From Nautilus pompilius (Eukaryota; Mollusca; Cephalopoda; Nautilida; Nautilidae): a stretch of 64,000 bases of DNA. Made by a program: the position numbers and the translations under genes. The stretch spans positions 496,001 through 560,000 of the forward strand of contig JACATO010000049.1 of NCBI GenBank assembly GCA_018389105.1. The letters run 5' to 3'. The notes beneath the pieces are model-generated. The model was given only the letters and a program-made list of their open reading frames with translations. It was not told the DNA's origin and did no database searches. Within the stretch, counting starts at the first letter, position 1, and every line of letters begins with the position of its first letter. Shown here in pieces: positions 40,884 to 49,200 of the stretch.

Positions 40884-42555
40884 TAATTGTAGTACTTCTT
40901 GGCATAAGCTGAACTAAAATCCAGACAAGTTAAATTCAAAAGTTATGCGTATTATGGGGCAGTTAATTTGAGGATCCATTTGCTTTAGGAATGGTTGGCT
41001 CAATGGCTAAATAATTTAGTTTTGTTGTTATTGTTTTTTTCTTTATTTGATTGAATATTTTCTATCTGCTAAATGTTTATTATCTTTAATGATCTAGTCA
41101 AGTGAGCCACTCTAGTCGTCTTTACCAGTGGAAACGTTAGTGAAGAAATAATCCAAGAAATGGGTTCGTCGAAATTAAAACAAGAAATACAAAATTTGTC
41201 AGCACTGGCTACTCTCAGATTTTAACTTTATATTCTTTCATGTAACCCTAACCCCTGACTAACCGACTAACTCGAACCCTAACTCATGACTAACCGACTA
41301 ACTCGAACCCTAACCCTAACGTCTGACTAACCCGAACCCTAACCCATGATTAACTCGAACCTTAACCCTAACCCTAACCCCTGACTAACTCGAACAGTAA
41401 CCCTAACCCCTGACTAACCCGAACCCTAACTAACCCTAACCCGAACCCTAACCCTAACGTCTGACTAACCCTAACCCTAACCCCTGACTAACCCGAACCC
41501 TAACCCCTGACTAACCGACTAACCCGAACCCTAACCCTAACCCCTGACTAACCCGAACCCTAACTCATGACTAACCGACTAACTCGAACCCTAACCCCTG
41601 ACTAACCGACTAACTCGAACCCTAACTCATGACTAACCGACTAACTCGAACCCTAACCCTAACCCCTGACTAACCCGAAACCTAACTCATTACTAACCGA
41701 CTAACTCGAACCCTAACCCCTGACTAACCGACTAACTCGAACCCTAACCCCTGACTAACCGACTAACTCGAACCCTAACCCTAACGTCTGACTAACTCGA
41801 ACCCTAACCCTAACGTCTGACTAACCCGAACCCTAACCCATGATTAACTCGAACCCTAACCCTAACCCCTGACTAACCCGAACCCTAACCCCTGACTAGC
41901 CCGAACCCTAACCCTAACCCTAACCCCTGACTAACTCGAACCCTAATCCTAACCCCTGACTAACTCGAACCCTAATCCTAACCCCTGACTAACGACTAAC
42001 CCTAACGTCTGACTAACCCGAATCCTAACCCCTGACTAGCCCGAACCCTAACCCTAACCCTAACCCCTGACTAACTCGAACCCTAATCCTAACCCCTGAC
42101 TAACTCGAACCCTAACCCTAACCCCTGACTAACGACTAACCCTAACCCTAACGTCTGACTAACCCTAACCCTAACCCTGCTGTTTCTAGGTATCTAGGCA
42201 ACCAGGACAAAACGTGATCGAAAAACTCCATTCGGTGAAAGCGATGAAATGGACTTGATACACGCCCGATTAGTGCGCACCGATGATTAACCGTGATCAC
42301 TTCGCTATATCTAACTGGGCAGACGAGACACCATCGAGACGATCATCCCCGACCGACCGACCGACCGACCGGTCCTGCCATACACCCTGGAAACCCGATG
42401 AGTAGCCGCCATTCGCCCCGGACGCTCTCTGCCAGACGCTCACCTTTTTTAGCTTTGTCGTCCGGAATATTTTGAGCACGAAGTCGCTGGTCAAGTATGT
42501 AGATCATTTCTCCTCCCAGATTAATAAAAAGTATAGGCAAAGATTTCAAAGACAT
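22934..42555 (-). CDS. OSCP1: OSCP1 (organic solute carrier partner 1 / NOR1), ten exons
   Basis: Exons on the minus strand: 42555-42444, 40085-39931, about 38629-38474, 33610-33530, 32366-32263, 31929-31801, 31474-31393, 29070-28943, 27735-27672 and 23038-22934 (stop TGA at 22936-22934). Acceptors, donors and phases agree throughout, except at the 5' edge of exon 3. The protein would be about 371 residues, close to the human length. Diagnostic matches are the N-terminus LINLGGEM-type block (FINLGGEMIYILDQRLRAQN), LYSKKAMRTVFDRLAHASIM, LRPKDILLVTLNH, EGEFQLIRQTVLNFFQDIHI, the VSIFLKDKIQN block, NPNPLAKVQLDLLSHLIG and the acidic tail DGDDLLDLMDHA. OSCP1/NOR1 was named for its effect on organic-solute transport and has been linked to testis and cilia. 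Its biochemical activity is not clear from sequence. The gene spans 19.6 kb, mostly because its introns are filled with repeats. Confidence 0.94.
23644..24926 (-). mobile_element. mariner element (Tc1/mariner), inactive
   Basis: Terminal inverted repeats of about 28 bases, beginning GAGGTGTAGTCAAAAAG on both strands, are flanked by TA duplications (23642-23643, 24927-24928). The transposase runs on the minus strand from 24719 to the stop at 23718. It opens with MTERIEQRYCIKFCQKLG and an HTH region containing KEWYNWFKDGRTSVD, and ends with CVDSQGEYFEGN. It is dead in three ways: in-frame stops at 24488-24486 (TGA) and 24329-24327 (TAA), Asn in place of the first catalytic Asp (TGNETW), and only 16 residues between the other two catalytic Asp (HHDNAP to LAPCDFW) where mariners have 34. 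It sits in the last OSCP1 intron. Confidence 0.93.
23718..24719 (-). pseudogene. mariner transposase pseudogene
   Basis: This is the coding remnant of the mariner at 23644-24926. Two nonsense codons split it into an N-terminal DNA-binding part (24719-24489), a middle part (24485-24330) and a catalytic part (24326-23718). An in-frame loss of about 18 codons removes most of the spacer between the second and third Asp of the D,D34D site. In a working enzyme that triad would bind the metal ions for strand cleavage. Confidence 0.88.
25853..27193 (+). mobile_element. Tigger/pogo-like DNA transposon remnant
   Basis: Imperfect terminal inverted repeats beginning CCATATTTTTC on the left and CCATATTTTCTGGCCTGTAA on the right are flanked by TA (25851-25852, 27194-27195). 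Around 26230-26460 the plus strand gives fragments of a CENP-B/pogo helix-turn-helix: FAEENGDN, then KCVRDWRKLKNIL, then EDKMQGYM and GLSTVELTLKAK, across several frames. The rest of the transposase is gone, leaving 1.34 kb. A 19-base direct match (AAATCAACTTATCTATAAAT) occurs near both ends. Confidence 0.72.
28340..28500. repeat. Dispersed repeat, copy A
   Basis: It shares with 37557-37680 a near-identical block that includes GGGTGTAGGTACTTCAGAAT, with weaker similarity on both sides (GGCCGAACTGTAG versus AGCCAAACCATAG). The second copy lies just upstream of the Penelope-like coding remnant, so this may be the leader of that family. It lies in an OSCP1 intron. Confidence 0.65.
32744..33351. 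mobile_element. MITE with Tigger-like ends
   Basis: Left end CAGTCGGCCCCCGCATAATC and right end (opposite strand) CAGTTGTCCCTCAGTATTCA are imperfect inverted repeats, each flanked by TA (32742-32743, 33352-33353). The ends resemble those of Tigger-derived elements. The inside has several repeats of TTCGCGG-like phrases and no transposase. Confidence 0.8.
33952..33978. repeat. (GATA)n/(GACA)n microsatellite
   Basis: Five or so GATA units followed by diverged GACA-like units lie in an OSCP1 intron. Confidence 0.85.
35450..37050 (-). mobile_element. Penelope-like element remnant (RT plus GIY-YIG)
   Basis: Minus-strand translations, in shifting frames, give the ordered blocks of a Penelope-like polyprotein. 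KLSDKTL lies near 37020. MPIVSIIDSPTYQLVKYLVSV lies near 36500-36580. SPLLPVLANLHMEFF lies near 36170-36220, followed by the RT box LRYIDDTFV near 36100-36123. HLNSIRLFIQFTIEE lies near 36010-36060. A C-terminal block IADKISRM...NIGILFSLKTENLKSS is followed by VPCG..VYICQILHSLKVRV near 35500-35570, the GIY-YIG endonuclease core. Multiple stops and frameshifts make it a relic. It lies in the OSCP1 intron between exons 3 and 4, in the same orientation as the gene. Confidence 0.85.
37557..37680. repeat. Dispersed repeat, copy B, next to the Penelope-like element
   Basis: This is the counterpart of the block at 28340-28500. Both copies point the same way. It lies about 0.5 kb upstream (in the minus-strand sense) of the first recognisable Penelope-like coding block, which fits a 5' leader. 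Confidence 0.6.
38474..38651 (-). CDS. OSCP1: OSCP1 exon 3, with an unclear 5' boundary
   Basis: The body QMLLCLRPKDILLVTLNH through DHVTRQIIQ and the GTAACT donor are clear. Phase 0 from exon 2 and the family sequence (DK followed by LYDL) would place the join just before CTGTAT at 38629, but the intron would then end in AA instead of AG. True AG acceptors exist at 38652-38653 and 38647-38648. Neither keeps the frame open from exon 2. Confidence 0.7.
40802..40880. repeat. (GTT)n-(AAT)n compound microsatellite
   Basis: Five GTT triplets are followed by about 20 AAT triplets with one slip. It lies in OSCP1 intron 1. Confidence 0.96.
41247..42180. repeat. Interstitial telomere-like array (CCCTAA variants)
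   Basis: About 930 bases are made of CCCTAACCCTAAC blocks alternating with the related phrases CCTGACTAACCCGAACCC and CATGACTAACCGACTAACTC, in longer composite units. The plus strand is C-rich. OSCP1 is read from the minus strand, so its pre-mRNA would carry UUAGGG-type repeats. The array lies in OSCP1 intron 1, starting 264 bases from the end of exon 1. Perfect TTAGGG runs are short, so this is an old array or one that was built up locally. Confidence 0.95.
42350..42371. repeat. (GACC)n microsatellite
   Basis: Five tandem GACC/CCGA tetramers lie about 75 bases inside OSCP1 intron 1. Confidence 0.9.
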
Positions 42556-42639
42556 CGTACATCTACTGACTGAAGGAAAACCACCACCAGCTACTGCTAT
42601 TCGTGCATCATAGACCAGCTATTGACAGATGATCCGCAT

Positions 42640-42695
42640 AACGCTCTCGCGAACATCTCGCGTGAACACCGACGAGATCTCGCCGGGTAGTTAGA
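42640..42695. promoter_or_regulatory. OSCP1 promoter region with TCTCGCG motifs
   Basis: Directly upstream of the OSCP1 start codon (minus strand, 42555) is a CpG-rich patch with three close TCTCGC motifs (42645-42652, about 42656-42663, and about 42677-42684). TCTCGCGA is a known core-promoter element of many animal genes that lack a TATA box. No TATA box or X-box is evident here. Confidence 0.5.
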
Positions 42696-42699
42696 ACAG

Positions 42700-44880
42700 G
42701 TGGAATGTTCTCCACGGGATGGCATTTACAAAATAAAACAGAAAAAAAAACATTTTTTATTTTAAAAATGCAGCAAAGAATTTGTGTGTTTTGAAAATAT
42801 AAATTAATTATACCTCAAATGCGGCATTTTTATTATTACTATTTAAATACTGTAATTTATTTATTTAGCACCGATTCCAATCTTTGTAAAACATTTGTTC
42901 TAGTTTGCTTTTCTGTTGATCATCTCTTCTCTGAATGGCAAAAACCAAAAGTTCATGGTAGAAAAAACACGCAACTTTTTAATACAAAATAAAGAGAGTA
43001 CTATATGCATTGGCAATAACATTAAAGATCATTTATAATGGATTGATGAATAGTTGTACCCTGGTAAACTTGTATAATAACTTATTTATCCCTTTGCTCT
43101 TTGTTATTATATGAGTGTAATTATAGGTTATCTATTTAAAAATTCAAAAACATTTCTGATTTCATTGACTTTGGGTAACCAAACCCCATATTCCACGTTT
43201 ACCTGTCTCATTCATCATTGTACATGCAAAGTTTTAAAAAGTTTCTTTGAGTGAGCTCTCCGAGTTTCCAACTTAAGTTTACTCAGGCGACCTAGACGTC
43301 CGCCATCGAGGTAAGGTTAGGAGCAAACTCCTGCTTTAGATCAAATCCCTTAATTGTATTTAACCGCATGTAATAGACTTGATTAACGATTTATCGTACA
43401 TGCCATTGCAGAATGAAACTGTAAGAACTATAGTAATACTAAACATGTTGGAAGTTATGTAAGCTGAGTAAGTAAAAGTAAAAGATAAATACTATAATAT
43501 TTATATATTTGTGTGTGGAAAAAAGGTACAATACTGTCTTGTACTTTTTTATGCAGTAGATATGTAGAGACATTTTTTTAAAAAAAAGAGAGATCTGAAA
43601 AGAAAGCCTGTACTCAGGATGAAAATTTACTATTTCTTAGTGGTGTGGTGTCGGCCTCGTTTTATTGGGTGTACAGAAATCCTCACCATTTCCCTAATCT
43701 GAAAGCATTTGAGGCAGTGACTTGTTTATTATATGCATATTTATAATCTGTTGAAAATGACTAAGCAGAATGTTGTATTTGTTTTATTTATTATTAAATG
43801 TGAGGATATTCTAAATTTTAAAAATGAATATGAAATTGGCTACGCTGCTAATCTACACAATATATGTCCATTCCTTTGACCTAAACCCTACAGATTATAG
43901 TCACCAGTTATGTACTACTCAAGAAGCTTAATTTCAAATACCTATGGAGACAGTCTTTTCATATTTCTATAACCAGGTAAATTCCACAAATTTTTTTTTT
44001 TCCTGAAAGTTGCGTCATAAAGTTGATTTCAATCAAAGAATTTAAAATAATGCAGTTTTTAAAAATGTCTCCCATTCAATATAATATTCAAATGTTTCTG
44101 TGTATCTGGTAGGTAGTGACTACAGTAACTGTTTGTTGACTTTATGATATCAATCAGTAAATGCATCAATGTGCAGCAAACTTTATGGTTAATTTTTGAA
44201 TTGTGTGCAAATGTTTTAATAAGTTCATAATGTTCTGACAAGTATATATAAACTAGAAAAGAAAGGAAACAAGAGGGTAGGCTGGAGCTAGCTAGTTTTT
44301 TATTTCTTTTATGACTGTTAGTGAATGGCAATTTCTCTTTATAAAAATTGTAATTTCCAAACACAATATTATTCCTTTTTTTAATGTAGTAAATAAACAA
44401 AATTTTTCAGAGTCATAATTTTGATTTCTTTTTTAAATTATTTTTTCTTGTATCTAAAAAAGTTGAGAGAGCTGATTTGGTCTGATCATACATACAGCCA
44501 TCCATTCATATTTATATATTTCTAACTTCATCAAATTATAATCTTTTACTGTCATCCAGTGATGTAGCTGGCCTATTCAGTGCCCGGGCCAGATTCTGAA
44601 ATGTGCCCCCTTCCCAGGTCTGTCGCCAAAGAAGCAGTTGTCAGGGCTGAAACCTCTGAGCAGTTTTGGCACCCCCTTTCTCTGCGCCCAGGGCCCCCCC
44701 CCTTAGCTACACCCCTGCTGTCATCTTACTATGTGCTTACACAATTTCATTCTAACCCTACCTCTTATTTCTGCTGTAGGACTGTCTATGTTACACATAT
44801 ACCAAGAGAATCTATTTAAAAAGGCATTTAAAAAACAAACATTTCCATTGATTGTGGGAAAAGGTAAAATATACAAAATA
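42700..44880. other. Intergenic, mostly featureless
   Basis: This AT-rich stretch separates OSCP1 from the next minus-strand exon. It contains a small CpG-rich island at about 43255-43315 ending in a good plus-strand donor (GAG followed by GTAAGG at 43311), and a repeat at 44555-44725. I see no conserved coding frame. Confidence 0.5.
44555..44725. repeat. Short GC-rich MITE-like repeat
   Basis: The ends GATGTAGCTGG and (opposite strand) GGTGTAGCTAAGG form a loose inverted repeat around a GC-rich body with runs of C. It looks like the common class of short elements with GTAGCTAGGGGG ends. No target duplication is clear. Confidence 0.5.
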
Positions 44881-44881
44881 T

Positions 44882-44887
44882 TTTATT
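44882..44887 (-). terminator. Poly(A) signal AATAAA on the minus strand
   Basis: The plus-strand TTTATT here reads AATAAA on the minus strand, 18 bases beyond the stop of the orphan exon. It supports that exon being terminal, though AATAAA is common in AT-rich DNA. Confidence 0.4.
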
Positions 44888-44904
44888 AATCAATTTAAGA
44901 TGGA

Positions 44905-45135
44905 TTAAACATTATAGTAGTAATCAACGGAAAGTGCCTTGAAGACTTGAAAAGAAATAGGAAAAAAATCACTGATTGGAAGTTGTAGTCTTTCATTATT
45001 GCCAGTGATTAGCTGACAAACTTCAGCAAGAGCTATTAAAAGTCTCGCCTTGTCTATACCAGCGGAATACCAAATATTGCTATTACTTTTTAACAGGGTA
45101 TCATTAGGTGGTATTGGCATCTCATCTGGTAACAT
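44905..45135 (-). CDS. Orphan coding-like exon, unrecognised
   Basis: The minus strand holds an open frame ending at TAA (44907-44905), with coding-like composition (GIDKARLLIALAEVCQLITG, then NNERLQLPISDFFPISFQVF). An AG precedes it (TTACCAG before ATGAGATG), and an AATAAA signal lies 18-23 bases after the stop (44887-44882). With that acceptor the exon needs one base from an upstream exon, which fits the donor of exon 2 of the neighbouring gene (50439). It could be an alternative last exon of that gene or the end of a separate one. I do not recognise the protein. Confidence 0.4.
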   Translation of the reverse strand: MLPDEMPIPPNDTLLKSNSNIWYSAGIDKARLLIALAEVCQLITGNNERLQLPISDFFPISFQVFKALSVDYYYNV

Positions 45136-46294
45136 AAACTTTGAAATGTTGATAAATGTTTTGATTTATGATATTCACAGAAGTGAGATCAATTCCTTTG
45201 ATTTATCATTGCCTCCATGCTGGTGAAATGAATTGGTCACATGACTAGTTTTGTTCTTATAGCTTCCACTCAACAAGAACTTTCGAAAACGAAGCCAGTC
45301 ACCAGATTATCCAAATGTAATTATTAATTAGTTAATTTTATTTTATAGGAACTTCATTATTTTTTTTTAGAATTTTTTAATTTCCTTTAAAAAAACACAA
45401 ACAGCTAACTTTATCACAAATACGTACAGTTTGACTACCAGCAGCAGAATTCTTTCTTATTTGTTTTGTTTTATATCTATATAAGAAAGGAAATTATAAA
45501 AGTAATACTAAATCCTTTTTCTAGAAATATATTTTTCAATCATGTATATGAAAGACTTTTATTATTTGTGTGTACTTATTTTAAATTATCCTTTAAAAGT
45601 GAGTGTGGTGATAATTTCTACATTTTATTCAACAATTTATTTATGATACTTTGCTCAAAACCAATTTAAAAAACCCAGTTAATTAATGTATGCACCTAAC
45701 AGCTTTAAATTTAATTTTTTTCTCTTTTTAGGTGAATAGAAAATGTATCCACAGTAAGTTTGAGATAACTACTAAATGCTATGTAATCTTAGCTTGTTTC
45801 ATTTTTAGTAGTAACAAAACTATAATTACCAAGTGCATTGTGAATTGGAAAAAAATGTGAAAGTTAGTCATATTCAAGAGGAAATTGGCAGAAACTCCAT
45901 GGAAGAGACACTGTTTGTTTACTAGACTGGCACCATCACAACCAATTTTGTTTCTACTGAATGTAACAAATAACCTTCAGGTAGAGAAAGTGGTAGTAGA
46001 GAAGTGATTTATGTTTTCACACCTACTCATATAAAAGGCTTGTTTAATGAAAAATAACTCTCTTGAGTCTTCAGCTTGGCAAATGGTTGTCTATATAAGC
46101 CGTTAAGATCCGGGCTTATACCATTGAATTTTTGAAAAATGTGAACACTGTAAAATAAATACAAAATGGTATAAACCATTCTTAAAACTTAATTTTTAAA
46201 GAAATAAATAAAATTCCATTCAATGATCATATTAAATTTTCATTCTTTATGCAATATTCCTGTCTGTGGTTGGTAGATTGTTTTTTTTTAATGG

Positions 46295-49200
46295 CTACAC
46301 TAGAAGTTGAGAGGTTGTAAATGCTCTTTCGAAGTCTCTAGATGCTTGCATTAGCTTCTGTTGATACAACCAGAGTTCATCCCAGTATTTGCTGTTCTTG
46401 ATTAGCTGATTGTTTTTACATAATTCATAAGTAAATTCTGGTGTCCTCAGCATGTACCTAGATTGAATTTCAAAAATAAATAAAGATATTAAAGAGTATA
46501 AGAAAAAAAATGAGATAAGTGAACTAAAATAACTGAATACTGAACCTCAACAAGAGTTGCTGACTATTTTAATGAATCATTTTAATTTTACCCTATAAGA
46601 TGTTCATTCTTCTCTCAGCAAGATAATGAAACCAGAGAGGAAAACTTGTGTTACTCATTTGTTGTTTGTTCCCATAACAACACATAAATACAATATATGA
46701 TAAAGTTATCTTTTAAAATGAATTTCTTTCATAAATTTTCAAGTTAAAAATAAGTTTGTGGGACATCAGCCTAGTAAGCTCAAAATTAAAGATGCTGAAA
46801 CTGTTATTCTTGCCTGTCCTTTAAAACTTGTGTATACTCAAAAATCTATTAAAATTTCTAATTAAAATTTTATGCATAGTTCTTTGAATAATATTATAGT
46901 TCTACAAAAATCCATTTTTTTCCAAATTTCTTGATTTTTATCAAAGTTAATTTTAAATTTTTTTAAAAAATCCATGAGTAGATATATTTGTTGTTAATTG
47001 TTAAAAACTAATTTTATGTTTATTACCATTTTGGTTTTGGTCCGCGTACTTTTTCCAGTTCCTGTCTTCGCTTAATTTCTAAAAATCTCTCTTCCTCAAG
47101 ACGTAAAGCCTCCATACGAAGTTTTGCCAGTTTGAACTCAAATGGAGTTTCCACTGCTTTTAATGTTGAAACTAAAATGAATTGCAAAAAAAACAAAAAG
47201 GTCTTAAAATATTTTAATTTATTGTCTAGTGACAAGAAAAACCTATGCAGTATGTACAAATGATTTAGTTTTAATTTGTCAGTGTGTCTGTCCTTTGTGG
47301 AAATCATGCAGAGTTCCATTCAAATATATTCATCAGGTCCTGAACTTAATTTAGATTTTAAAAATCTCAAATCTCTGTTTATATTTTATCATAAACCAAA
47401 AAATGAAAATAATTTAAATGTTTCAGCTCACTTATTAATTATTCTCTTTGTAAATAATGGGATCTGTAAATACAAGAGTATGGTTAGTTTGATTATTTCT
47501 TGTTAAAACTTGAATAAGTTATTGCTTAAAATTTATAATTGTTTTATTAAAGTTTAGAGTATTTACTTCCAAAACAACTTGTCACTTTTAAAAATATTTT
47601 ATAAGAATGGCTTTCAGGTGAAGGAGATGGAAAAAGCTGCCTGAAAACCAATAAGGCAAAGTTTACATAAACAGACTGAGAAAACCTATCTAAATAAGTC
47701 ATAGTACAATTTGAGCATAAAATACTATTATCATGCTGTAGATATTTAACAGATTTGTTCTAAAAATTAGTGCAAAACTTCTGCTAATATATTGCCCCAT
47801 CACCTAGATGATAGAAAACCTGCTGCCAAGATAAAGTTTTTGTTTTTTTTTTACATCTTTGTTTTATAGTACAGAGTAAATTTCATGGACATGTTTGTTT
47901 GTTTGTATATGGAGTTATATCTATGTAAACTTATACAAGCAATAAAAAATGAGTTAGAAAAGCAGGATACAAGCTAACCATTTCAAGACAGAAAAAAATC
48001 ATTAATCAATTAATAATCCTATGCATGTATTGTAGATCTACAATAAATATTTTGATTACATGTAAAAACTGATCAATAATTAGATTATCTTGTTTTATAT
48101 CTTAAATTTTTCAGCTAAAATTATGGGCAATTTCTTTTGGATACCACCTGCTGAAAATAGCATTTCTAGAGTATACTCAAATGGTACACTTTTCTCAAGG
48201 TTATTTTTGAGTTTTAGATGCTCATGATAAATAAATTTTACAAATGTGTTCAAATTTAAATATTTCTCATATGTTTAATCAAAAAGAAAATGTCTTTTAG
48301 AACGCATGAGGGAATATCTGAAAATTGTTTTTTTTCCTTTAACATGCCAGTCTCCTATGATGTGTTTTCATCCAACATCTCACTGCAGCAGTAAAGCAAA
48401 ATTCAAGACATGGTCCCTCTAAAGAATAGCTAGCAGCAGATAGGAAAGCCAATGTTTAATATCTCAGGTAACTACACATTTCCTTTCTCCAATTCACACT
48501 CAGTTACCCTAGCAACAACTACTGCTGGTAATTGATTCCATTAATTTGCAATTCTCTTAAATAAAAAAAATCTTTTCAATTTTTTGTTATCAGAACTAGT
48601 GATATTTGAGCCAATCTATCGTCATACTGTAATCCTATTGTTTTTTTTATTTATTTTGGTGATAAAAACTTGCTTAAAATTAGGCACCATAATTTCTGTT
48701 CTGAAAAATCTGGTATAAATAATGCCACTAATAATTTGGACAATGGTACCAATATAAATATTCTTATCTTGATTTATAAAGCTTTTGATACAGTTTTGCA
48801 TAGGTGTTTGGTAGAAAAATATAAAAATTTAAAAAGAGATTTACTATGGATTGAGGATGACTTTATAAAAGACCAGAGTTTTTATAGAAGACACTGCCTG
48901 AAATTCTGGATGTAGCCAATGCCATTTGGTTACCCAGGGCTCGCTATCAGTATTATGAAAATCCAAAAACAATAATTAAAAATATGGCAGGGTTAACCCA
49001 CAGCAATGATGCTAAGAGTGTAGAATCTGATTTAAATTATTTATTAAACCGGTTAAATAAATGATATGTCAAAAGTTGTTTCCATGTGAAAATGCCTTTG
49101 ACTTGGTCAGAACTAGACTGTGATACATCAACAACAAAAGGAGTAATAAAGGATAAAAACTTTAAATCACTTCAATTTCTAAACAATGCTGACAAAATTA

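Noticed and set aside
42190-42202. X-box-like GTATCTAGGCAAC next to the telomere-like array, near the OSCP1 start
   Set aside because: Only the right half-site (GGCAAC) is good. The left half has two mismatches and the site is inside intron 1, so I do not call it an X-box.
45466-45669. Plus-strand open frame of 67 codons
   Set aside because: Rich in Phe, Leu, Ile and Asn as expected of AT-rich non-coding DNA, with no motif or splice context.
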